From the NCBI GenBank assembly GCA_027486345.1, contig JAIXPH010000007.1, positions 1-37,233 of the forward strand: a DNA stretch of 37,233 nt, given 5' to 3'. Below, piece by piece: positions 16,067 through 22,515 of the stretch (the stretch's first letter is position 1; every line of letters begins with the position of its first letter). The notes under the pieces were generated by a model. The model was not told the origin of the DNA, did no database searches, and saw nothing but the letters and a program-made list of their open reading frames with translations. Origin of the DNA: Paracoccaceae bacterium. Its GTDB lineage: Bacteria; Pseudomonadota; Alphaproteobacteria; Rhodobacterales; Rhodobacteraceae. The position numbers and the translations under genes were made by a program.

Positions 16067-17014
16067 ATGACCGAAGGCCAGGGTCGCGTCACCCTTTGGG
16101 GCATCGAAGTCTTCCTCGCCTGCGCCGAGGAGGGCGCTATTTCCGCCGCCGCGCGCCGTCTGGGCGTGTCACCGTCGGCGGTCAGCCAGCAACTGGCCTC
16201 GCTGGAACACTCGCTTGGGTCGCCGCTTCTGGACCGTGGCGCGCGCCCGATGGGGATGACGCCCGCCGGGGCGATGTTTCGCCGTCACGCGCAGGTGATC
16301 CTGAACGCCGAGGCCGAGGCGCGGGCGGAACTCGCCTTGGCCGACCTGTCCGGCCTGACCACCCTGCGCCTTGGCATGATCGAAGATTTCGATGCCGAGG
16401 TCACGCCGCGCCTGCTGACGGGCCTTGCACAAGACCTGAAGGGCTGCCGCTTCCTGCTGGAGACGGGCGCGAGCCATCGCCTGCATGAGGCGTTGTCGGA
16501 TCGTGCCTTGGACCTGATCGTCGCGGCGGATGGGGTGGAGGCCGCAAATCCCGGCTGGCGCGAAGTGCATCCCTTGCTGACCGAACCCTTCGTCACCGTC
16601 GCCCCGCGCGGGATGCAGGCGGGGCCGGATGCGCCCTTCATCCAATACACGCCGCGCCACCTGATGGGCCGCCAGATCGCCGCCCATCTGGCGCGGCAAA
16701 ACCTGCGGCTTGGCACGCGGTATGAGTTGGACAGCTACCGCGCCATCCTTGCCATGGTCGCGGCGGGGGAGGGCTGGACGATCCTTTCCCCGCTTGCGCT
16801 GCTGCACGGATCGCGCTTCCGCGAAGCGGTGGAGGTGCGGCCCCTGACAGGTGAACCCCTGTCGCGGCGCTTGTCCTTGTCGGCGCGGGCAGGCGTGCTG
16901 AAAGACATCCCCACGCAGGTCGCCGCCCGGCTGCGGCGGCAGTTGCAGGATCAGGTTGTGGCCCCAGCCGTGGCCGAATGGCCGTGGATGAAGGGCGCTT
17001 TGCTGGTCGCGTGA
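16067..17014 (+). CDS. LysR-family transcriptional regulator
   Basis: This is a 315-residue LysR-type regulator. The N-terminal winged helix-turn-helix is clear (GIEVFLACAEEGAISAAARR followed by LGVSPSAVSQQLASLEHSLG, about residues 11-52), then a linker helix and a substrate-binding-like effector domain with LRLGMIEDFDAEVTPRLL and SYRAILAMVAAGEGWTILSP. The ATG at 16067 lies 16 bases after the phaR stop and follows GGGGGCGACCC, so it could be co-transcribed with phaR. LysR regulators usually act on a divergent neighbour; here the convergent degT gene lies downstream instead, so the target is not evident. The inducer is unknown. Confidence 0.92.
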   Translation: MTEGQGRVTLWGIEVFLACAEEGAISAAARRLGVSPSAVSQQLASLEHSLGSPLLDRGARPMGMTPAGAMFRRHAQVILNAEAEARAELALADLSGLTTLRLGMIEDFDAEVTPRLLTGLAQDLKGCRFLLETGASHRLHEALSDRALDLIVAADGVEAANPGWREVHPLLTEPFVTVAPRGMQAGPDAPFIQYTPRHLMGRQIAAHLARQNLRLGTRYELDSYRAILAMVAAGEGWTILSPLALLHGSRFREAVEVRPLTGEPLSRRLSLSARAGVLKDIPTQVAARLRRQLQDQVVAPAVAEWPWMKGALLVA

Positions 17015-17023
17015 GAGAGCATG

Positions 17024-17067
17024 TTTCGCAGAACAATCGCAGGCATGCCCCCGATTATTCTGCGAAA
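17024..17067. repeat. Palindromic element, copy A
   Basis: TTTCGCAGAACAATCG (17024-17039) and CGATTATTCTGCGAAA (17052-17067) form an inverted repeat with one mismatch in 16 pairs around a 12-base spacer. A related copy with the same outer arm occurs at 22451-22504. Each stem starts with T and ends with A, the reverse of an intrinsic terminator, so a REP-like role is more likely. Confidence 0.8.
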
Positions 17068-17074
17068 ACTGGCT

Positions 17075-18262
17075 TCAGGCCTTCACATCCCCGGCGGCGC
17101 TGATGATCGCCTCGGCGATATAGGCCAGTTCCGGTTCCGTCAGCCGCGCCGGCAGGCGCACATCGCAGGCGCGCATCAGCATGGCGCGCGTGCGGGGCAG
17201 GTCGGGCAGATCGCCCAGGAACTGCCAGTTCCAATAAGCGCGGGCATTGCCTTCGGTCAGGCCGAAAATCTGCACCGTGATGCCGCGCCGCTTGGCCGCG
17301 GCCTGAAACGCGCGGGCCTGATCGTCGGACCAGTCGCCTTTCAGGTTGAACTGGATGGAGTCCGGCGCGCGATCCTCGGGCGGCAGGGCATCGGGCACCA
17401 CCAGCCAATCGGTGGCATTCAATTGTGCTGCCACCCAGTCATGGTTGCGCCGCCCATCTGTCACCCGCCGCGCGATTTCGGGCAGTTGCGGACGGATCAC
17501 TGCCGCCGACAGGTTCTGCATGCGCAGATTGTAAAGCGGCAGCTTGTTCTGCCAGTGGCCAAAGCTGTTCTGCAAACCGGGATGCTTTTTCCAGTTCTGC
17601 TCATAGGCGCCGGACATGATGATGGCGCGGGCGGCAAGCTCTGGGTCATCGGTGATCATGATCCCACCTTCGCCCGCATTCACCAGCTTGTAGGACTGGA
17701 AGCTGAAACAGCCGACCTTGCCGATGGTGCCGATGTTGCGGCCATGCCATGTCGTGCCCAGCGAATGGGCTGCGTCTTCGACCACCGGCACGCCTGCGGC
17801 ATCGGACAGGGTCATGATCGCGTCCATGTCCGAGGTGTGCCCGCGCATGTGGCTGATCAGAACGGCATCGGCCTCCGGCAGTTTGGCCGAGAAATCGTCG
17901 ATGTCGATGCGGTAATTCTCGCCCACCTCAACCAGCACCGGGGTGCAATCGGCATGCACCACGGCAGAGGGCACAGCGGCAAAGGTAAAGGCCGGGATCA
18001 ACACCTTGGCCCCGCGCGGCAGGTCCAGCGCCTTCAGTGACAAGAAGAGCGCCGCCGAACAAGACGACACCGCCAGCGCATAGCGCGACCCCAACAGTTC
18101 GGCAAATTCCTGTTCCAACAGGGCCACCGGCGCGCCTTCGGCGGCGGTATAGCGGAACAGATCGCCAGACGAGAGCAAACGGTCAATCTCTGCCCGCGCC
18201 GCATCGGGGATCGGTTCCGCGTCATAGACATTCGGGGCGAGGGTCTGACCGTCAGGGGCCAT
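17075..18262 (-). CDS. DegT/DnrJ/EryC1/StrS family PLP-dependent enzyme
   Basis: This 395-residue protein has the fold type I aminotransferase pattern of the DegT family, which usually transaminates keto-sugars. PLP-binding residues include Asp163 in VVEDAAHSLGT and the Schiff-base Lys192 in CFSFQSYKLVNAGEGG; the N-terminal AVSSCSAALFLSLKAL and VLIPAFTFAAVPSAV are typical. No nucleotide-sugar genes are nearby. Instead it is the last gene of a minus-strand block with glutamine-synthetase-like ligases, an FAD amine oxidoreductase and a basic amino acid transporter, which suggests an amine or amino-acid substrate. ATG at 18262 follows AAAAGG. A TGTCAC-N7-GTGACA inverted repeat lies about 50 bases upstream, so it may be regulated on its own. 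The function is inferred from context only. Confidence 0.85.
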   Translation of the reverse strand: MAPDGQTLAPNVYDAEPIPDAARAEIDRLLSSGDLFRYTAAEGAPVALLEQEFAELLGSRYALAVSSCSAALFLSLKALDLPRGAKVLIPAFTFAAVPSAVVHADCTPVLVEVGENYRIDIDDFSAKLPEADAVLISHMRGHTSDMDAIMTLSDAAGVPVVEDAAHSLGTTWHGRNIGTIGKVGCFSFQSYKLVNAGEGGIMITDDPELAARAIIMSGAYEQNWKKHPGLQNSFGHWQNKLPLYNLRMQNLSAAVIRPQLPEIARRVTDGRRNHDWVAAQLNATDWLVVPDALPPEDRAPDSIQFNLKGDWSDDQARAFQAAAKRRGITVQIFGLTEGNARAYWNWQFLGDLPDLPRTRAMLMRACDVRLPARLTEPELAYIAEAIISAAGDVKA

Positions 18263-18312
18263 AGATACACCTTTTCTGAAACTCTTCTTTCGCTTTTGTG
18301 TAAAGGGCTGCG

Positions 18313-18331
18313 TGTCACAATTCCAGTGACA
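18313..18331 (-). promoter_or_regulatory. Inverted repeat upstream of the degT-family gene
   Basis: TGTCAC (18313-18318) and GTGACA (18326-18331) are exact arms of an inverted repeat spaced by 7 bases. It lies in the 118-base gap between the FAD oxidoreductase stop and the degT start, about 51 bases before that start. It looks like a dimeric regulator site; no protein can be assigned. Confidence 0.5.
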
Positions 18332-18380
18332 TGTTGATGACGGGCTGGAATTCCGCCGATGACGTAAGGTTAATTCGGTG

Positions 18381-19682
18381 TCACAGACCCAGCCGGTCGC
18401 GCAGCGCGTACCATGTCATGGCCAGCACCAGCAGGGGATGGCGCAGCGCCGTGCCGCCCGGAAAGCGCGGCGTGGGAAGGCGTTCCAGCACGTCAAATCG
18501 GTGAGTTTGGCCTTGCACAGCCTCGGCCATCACCCGGCCCGCCAGAGTGGCCAGCGCCACCCCATGCCCGGAATAGCCGGAGGCGGACAGGACATTGGGC
18601 CTTGGCCGGATGAAGCAGGGGTTGCGCGTCATGGTGATGGCCAGCGTGCCGCCCCAGGCGTGGTCGATCTTCACATCGGCGAGGTGCGGGTACACCTTCA
18701 GCATCGGCTTGCGCCCCGTCGCCACGATGTCGGGAAAACGCCAGCCATAGGATTCCCCGCCACCGAACAGCAGGCGGTTATCCTCGGACAGCCGCCAGTA
18801 GTTGACGACGAATTTCGTATCGGCCACGGCCACGGGTTCGGTCAGGATGTCCTTGGCCCGCTCCCCCAAAGGCTCTGTCGCCACAATGAAATTGTTGATC
18901 GGCATGACCCGCGCGGCCACTTGCGGCTCCAACCCGCCAAGATAGCCATTGCAGGCGAGGAGGACATGACCGCAGGTGACCGACCCCTGCGCGCTATGCA
19001 CCACGGGGCGGGGGCCGTCGTCGATGCGCGTGACCTCGGACCGCTCATGGATCACCGCGCCTGAGGCCTGCGCTGCCTGCGCGAGGCCGATGGCATAGTT
19101 CAGCGGGTGGACATGGCCCGCGCCGCGATCCACCTCTCCGCCCGCAAAGGCATCGGACCCGATCAGGGCGCGGATACCGTCGCGGTCCAAGGGCTGCACT
19201 TGGCTATAGCCATAGTCCCGCGCCAGTTTCTCGGCATAGCGGTGGGCGTCGTCCACTTCGGCCCGCGAATAGCAGGCATGGGCGATGCCGGGATGAAACC
19301 TGACGGGCATTGCATGATCCGTGATCAGCGACCGGACCATCCCCTTGGCCTCTTCCGCCAGATCCCACAGATGGCGGGCGTCATCGCGGCCCACCATCCG
19401 CTCCAGCGTGTCTTGATCCTGCCGTTGGCCTGATCCCACCTGCCCGCCATTGCGGCCGGAGGCACCGAAGCCCACGCGCTGCGCCTCCAGCACCACCACC
19501 GACAGGCCCGCCTGCGCGAGATGCAGCGCGGCAGAGAGGCCGGTGTAACCCGCCCCAACCACGCAGACATCCGCGTGGACAGAGCCTTGCAGCGCGGGCA
19601 GGGGCGCAAAGGGCGTGCGCGTTGCCGCATACCAAGAGGCCGGGTATTCCCCCGGCCTGTCGTTCACATGCAAAAGGTTCAT
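18381..19682 (-). CDS. FAD-dependent amine oxidoreductase (PuuB/OrdL-like)
   Basis: This 433-residue protein belongs to the DAO family of FAD oxidoreductases. It has the dinucleotide-binding CVVGAGYTGLSAALHLAQAG (Gly43, Gly45, Gly48) followed by VVVLEAQRVGFGASGRNGG, and the C-terminal FAD-contact SASGYSGHGVALATLAGR. In the related Puu pathway of E. coli, PuuB oxidises gamma-glutamylputrescine. Here the start lies 5 bases after the stop of a glutamine-synthetase-like ligase, so the two enzymes are almost certainly co-translated and act in sequence. ATG at 19682 is preferred over an upstream GTG that overlaps the ligase, since the conserved N-terminus begins WYAATRTPFAPLP. Specificity for a gamma-glutamyl amine is inferred from the pairing. 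Confidence 0.9.
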   Translation of the reverse strand: MNLLHVNDRPGEYPASWYAATRTPFAPLPALQGSVHADVCVVGAGYTGLSAALHLAQAGLSVVVLEAQRVGFGASGRNGGQVGSGQRQDQDTLERMVGRDDARHLWDLAEEAKGMVRSLITDHAMPVRFHPGIAHACYSRAEVDDAHRYAEKLARDYGYSQVQPLDRDGIRALIGSDAFAGGEVDRGAGHVHPLNYAIGLAQAAQASGAVIHERSEVTRIDDGPRPVVHSAQGSVTCGHVLLACNGYLGGLEPQVAARVMPINNFIVATEPLGERAKDILTEPVAVADTKFVVNYWRLSEDNRLLFGGGESYGWRFPDIVATGRKPMLKVYPHLADVKIDHAWGGTLAITMTRNPCFIRPRPNVLSASGYSGHGVALATLAGRVMAEAVQGQTHRFDVLERLPTPRFPGGTALRHPLLVLAMTWYALRDRLGL

Positions 19683-19687
19683 GCGCG

Positions 19688-21043
19688 TCACACGTTCAGC
19701 AGCAGATGCTCCCGCTCCCACGGGCTGATGACTTGCAGGAATTCCTTGTATTCATTGCGCTTGACGCTGTCGTAGACGCCGCAGAACTCGCGGCCCAGCA
19801 CATCCATCAGCGCGGCGTCCTCTTCCAGCAGGTCCAGCGCATCGCCAAGGTTATAGGGCAGGTCGGTTTCGTTCATGTAGGCATCGCCGACGCATTCCGG
19901 CTTGGGCAACTTGCCTTCCTTCAGGCCCAGATAGCCACAGGCCAGACTTGCGGCGAGGCCGAGATAGGGGTTGCAATCCATCCCTGCCAGACGGTTTTCG
20001 ATCCGCCGCGCCTCGGGCCCCGAGATTGGCACGCGCAGGCCCGTGGTGCGGTTGTCGCGGCCCCATTCCAGATTGATCGGCGCAGCGAAATCCGGGACGT
20101 AGCGGCGGTAGCTGTTCACATAGGGGGCCAGCAGGGCCACCGCGCCGGGCAGGTGGTTCTGCATCCCGGCGATGAAATGCAGGAAGGCCGGGGTTTCGCT
20201 GCCATCCTTGGCGGAGAAGATGTTCTTGCCGGTGCGGGCATCCACCACCGAATGATGGATGTGCATGGCGCTGCCCGGTTCCCCTTCGATCGGTTTGGCC
20301 ATGAAGGTGGCAAAGCAATCGTGGCGCAAGGCGGCTTCGCGGATCAGGCGCTTGAAGAAGAAGATCTCATCCGCCAACCGGACCGGGTCACCATGGGCGA
20401 GGTTGATTTCCACCTGACCCGCGCCGCCCTCTTGCAGGATGCCGTCGATTTCCAGCCCCTGCGCCTCGGCGAAGTCATAGATGTCGTCGATGACCTTGCC
20501 GTATTCGTCCACGGCAGACATCGAATAGGCCTGCTTGCCCGCCGCGCGGCGGCCCGAGCGGCCCATCGGCGGGATGATCGGCATGTTCGGATCTGTGTTG
20601 CGCGCGACAAGGAAGAACTCCATCTCGGGCGCGACGATGGGTTGCCAGCCTTCCTTCAGATACAAATCCACGATGCGCCTGAGCACATTGCGCGGCGCGG
20701 TCGGGATCGGCACGCCCTTTTGATCCTGCGCGTCATGGATGATCTGCAAGGTCACATCCGCCGTCCAAGGCGCAGCACAGGCGCTGGAGAAATCCGGCAC
20801 AAGGATCATGTCGGGTTCGGTAAAGGCACCCGAGGGCGGGTCGGCCCATTCCCCGGTGATGGTTTGCAGGAAGATCGAGTTTGGCAGGAAATAGCTGGTC
20901 TGGGTGGCGAATTTGCTGGCGGGCATCGCCTTGCCCCGCGCGACACCGGCGATGTCGCCGATGATGCACTCCACCTCGTCAACCCGGCGACCTGCGATCC
21001 AATCACGGGCGGCTTCGGGCAGTTTTTCGGTCCATTTGGACAT
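19688..21043 (-). CDS. Glutamine-synthetase-like gamma-glutamyl-amine ligase (copy 1)
   Basis: This 451-residue protein has the glutamine synthetase catalytic fold: APEMEFFLVAR (metal and glutamate site), GAGQVEINLAHGDPVRLAD, GEPGSAMHIHHSVVD, LEWGRDNRTTGLRVP and RIENRLAGMDCNPYLGLAAS. The N-terminal part begins with an IIGDIAGVARGKAMP motif, which is typical of PuuA-type ligases rather than nitrogen-assimilation GlnA (which is longer and carries an adenylylation Tyr loop). The expected reaction is ATP-dependent ligation of glutamate's gamma-carboxyl to an amine. It is followed by the FAD oxidoreductase 5 bases away and preceded by a class I amidotransferase 35 bases upstream. A second, distinct paralogue lies at 22516-23859. 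Confidence 0.88.
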   Translation of the reverse strand: MSKWTEKLPEAARDWIAGRRVDEVECIIGDIAGVARGKAMPASKFATQTSYFLPNSIFLQTITGEWADPPSGAFTEPDMILVPDFSSACAAPWTADVTLQIIHDAQDQKGVPIPTAPRNVLRRIVDLYLKEGWQPIVAPEMEFFLVARNTDPNMPIIPPMGRSGRRAAGKQAYSMSAVDEYGKVIDDIYDFAEAQGLEIDGILQEGGAGQVEINLAHGDPVRLADEIFFFKRLIREAALRHDCFATFMAKPIEGEPGSAMHIHHSVVDARTGKNIFSAKDGSETPAFLHFIAGMQNHLPGAVALLAPYVNSYRRYVPDFAAPINLEWGRDNRTTGLRVPISGPEARRIENRLAGMDCNPYLGLAASLACGYLGLKEGKLPKPECVGDAYMNETDLPYNLGDALDLLEEDAALMDVLGREFCGVYDSVKRNEYKEFLQVISPWEREHLLLNV

Positions 21044-21078
21044 GGGTCACACTATGGTTTTGGGGTTCCCCCGGCCCA

Positions 21079-21762
21079 TCAGCGGGCGCGGGGTTCCTTG
21101 AAAAAGGCGGCAATCCGTCCCGCCATGGTCTGTGAATGCAGGGGCTTGTCCAGACGCGCCGTAGCTTGGGCCATCAGCGCATCCGGCACGATCCCCTTGC
21201 CCCGGGTCTGCATCAGCCCATCGACGAATTCGGGGCGGAATTCGGGATGGGCCTGCACCGTGAGCACGCGGTCGTCATACAAGAGGGCCGCGTTGGCGCA
21301 GAAGTCGTTGCTGGCGATGACGGTGGCATTGCCGGGCTTTTCCACCACCTGATCGCGGTGCCAGGCGTTCAGGGTGATCGTCTCGCCTCCGAAATCGTAA
21401 TCGGTGGGACCGGCCGACCAGCCGCCCGCAAAGCGTTCGACCTTGCCGCCCATCGCCTGCGCCACGATCTGGTGGCCAAAGCAGATGCCCACCAACGGCA
21501 CATGCGCGGCATAGGCATCGCGGATGAACTGCTCCAAAGGGGCAATCCACGGGTGATCCTCATAAACCCCGTGACGCGAGCCGGTGATCAGCCAGCCATC
21601 GGCGGCATGGACATCGGCGGGAAACTCCCCCTCCAGCACCCGCCACGTCTGGAACGTGAACCCCTGTCCGTCCAGCAGGCGGGCGAACATATCGGGGTAA
21701 TCCCCCATGGCGGGGGAGAGATTCTCAGGGGCGAGGCCGGTTTGCAGGATGCCGATGCGCAT
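21079..21762 (-). CDS. Class I glutamine amidotransferase (YfeJ/GuaA-N type)
   Basis: This 227-residue protein is a free-standing class I glutamine amidotransferase domain. The triad is complete: Cys94 in PLVGICFGHQIV, His172 and Glu174 in VQAHPEFRPEF. The N-terminal MRIGILQTGLAPENL and WLITGSRHGVYED fit the group related to the GMP synthase amidotransferase domain and E. coli YfeJ, not the PuuD (peptidase C26) group. In this cluster it could hydrolyse a gamma-glutamyl amide intermediate, taking PuuD's place; that is inference. ATG at 21762 matches the conserved start; no strong ribosome-binding site is visible. A TTTGATCAAA palindrome lies 75 bases upstream, directly behind higA. Confidence 0.85.
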   Translation of the reverse strand: MRIGILQTGLAPENLSPAMGDYPDMFARLLDGQGFTFQTWRVLEGEFPADVHAADGWLITGSRHGVYEDHPWIAPLEQFIRDAYAAHVPLVGICFGHQIVAQAMGGKVERFAGGWSAGPTDYDFGGETITLNAWHRDQVVEKPGNATVIASNDFCANAALLYDDRVLTVQAHPEFRPEFVDGLMQTRGKGIVPDALMAQATARLDKPLHSQTMAGRIAAFFKEPRAR

Positions 21763-21836
21763 GGAGATGTCCGAAGGTGCAGATACGGGCAGGTTACGAG
21801 CGGAATGACAGGATCGGCAAGGGGGCGTCAAGGACG

Positions 21837-21846
21837 TTTGATCAAA
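21837..21846. promoter_or_regulatory. TTTGATCAAA palindrome upstream of the amidotransferase-ligase operon
   Basis: This perfect 10-bp palindrome lies one base past the higA stop and 75 bases before the amidotransferase start. The same core occurs, extended to ATTTGATCAAAT, before the second ligase gene at 23989-24000. It is a candidate shared operator. Confidence 0.55.
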
Positions 21847-21847
21847 T

Positions 21848-22153
21848 TCAGGCGGTCAGACGCATTCCGCCAAAATCCACCTCTGTCGCGGCACGTCGCG
21901 CTGTCGCCAGTTCCCATGCCTTTTGCAGGTTCATCCAGAATTCCGCCGACGTCCCGAAGGCCGCGGCAAGGCGCAGCGCCGTATCGCCCGTCACTGCCCG
22001 GCGGCCCGCGCAGATTTCCGAAATGCGGTTGGCCGGCACGTCGATCTTGCGGGCAAGCGCCGCCGCAGAAAGGCCCATCGGCGCGAGGAATTCCTCTGCC
22101 AGGATTTCGCCCGGATGGACGGGATCAATGATAGACGCAGATTTCAACGTCAT
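21848..22153 (-). CDS. higA: HigA-family antitoxin
   Basis: HigA binds and inhibits HigB and represses the operon through its XRE-type helix-turn-helix. The 101-residue protein has the VHPGEILAEEFLAPMGLSAA start, the HTH LARKIDVPANRISEICAGRR, and the C-terminal FGTSAEFWMNLQKAWEL motif characteristic of HigA. The ATG at 22153 follows AAGGAGAG on the minus strand. The reading frame overlaps the 3' end of higB by 29 bases, the usual toxin-first arrangement of higBA. The pair interrupts the ligase/amidotransferase cluster. Both proteins look complete. Confidence 0.93.
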   Translation of the reverse strand: MTLKSASIIDPVHPGEILAEEFLAPMGLSAAALARKIDVPANRISEICAGRRAVTGDTALRLAAAFGTSAEFWMNLQKAWELATARRAATEVDFGGMRLTA

Positions 22154-22403
22154 GGGCCTCTCCTTTCTCCCACCGGAAGCATAGCCGCCATTGGTCATTG
22201 ATGCGGATGGACCACTGGCCTGCGCGGTCGCCCTTCAGGGCTTCCAGCCGGTTGCCGGGCGGAACGCGCAGATCATCCAGTGTCATCGCGGCCTCCAGTA
22301 TGGCGATCTTGCGCAGGGCTGCCCGCTCGAACCCGGCAAAGTCGGGCACGCGGTGCAGACGTGCCAGTCTTTCTGTCCGTCGATCCGCAAAGCCGACAAT
22401 CAT
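22125..22403 (-). CDS. higB: HigB-family mRNA interferase toxin
   Basis: HigB is a RelE-superfamily ribosome-dependent mRNA-cleaving toxin. The 92-residue protein matches throughout: IVGFADRRTERL, then an LRKIAILEAAMTLDDLRVPP segment with GNRLEALKGDRAGQWSIRIN, and WRLCFRWEKGEAHDVEICVYH with the C-terminal Tyr-His typical of the family. The start at 22403 fits the conserved N-terminus. No ribosome-binding site is visible before it; instead an ATACG-N5-CGTAT palindrome overlaps the start codon, so the message may be leaderless or nearly so. The 29-base overlap with higA indicates coupled translation. Confidence 0.92.
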   Translation of the reverse strand: MIVGFADRRTERLARLHRVPDFAGFERAALRKIAILEAAMTLDDLRVPPGNRLEALKGDRAGQWSIRINDQWRLCFRWEKGEAHDVEICVYH

Positions 22404-22416
22404 ACGTTATACGTAT
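22402..22416 (-). promoter_or_regulatory. Probable HigA operator overlapping the higB start
   Basis: ATACG (22402-22406) and CGTAT (22412-22416) flank TTATA. The palindrome overlaps the first bases of higB (start codon 22401-22403), and its core reads TATAAC on the minus strand, compatible with a -10 box next to the gene. HigA would thus bind over the promoter and start site. The operator assignment is inferred from position and symmetry. Confidence 0.6.
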
Positions 22417-22450
22417 CGCATATTGTCCGCTTTCGCAAGGAGGCGTGATT

Positions 22451-22504
22451 TTTCGCAGAAAAATCGTGCGCCCCCAGCCGCGCGCCAACGAATTCTCTGC
22501 GAAA
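22451..22504. repeat. Palindromic element, copy B
   Basis: TTTCGCAGAAAAATCG (22451-22466) and CGAATTCTCTGCGAAA (22489-22504) form a 16-pair inverted repeat with two mismatches around a 22-base GC-rich spacer. Its outer arms are the same as in copy A (17024-17067), and both continue into ACT on the plus strand. It lies 11 bases beyond the second ligase stop. Confidence 0.75.
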
Positions 22505-22515
22505 ACTCAGGCGCG

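Noticed and set aside
16938-16950. A further PhaR-like site, CTGC-N4-GCAG, in the lysR gene
   Set aside because: It lies inside coding sequence built of repeated Arg/Gln/Leu codons and has a different spacer from the three good sites.
17024-17067. An intrinsic terminator for the DegT or LysR gene
   Set aside because: On either strand the stem is followed by A-rich rather than T-rich sequence, and a related copy exists elsewhere.
19622-21352. A 576-codon open frame on the plus strand, opposite ligase copy 1
   Set aside because: It is the antisense of the ligase and its neighbours. The protein is rich in His, Arg, Gly and Gln with no recognisable domain, as is usual for antisense frames in GC-rich genes.
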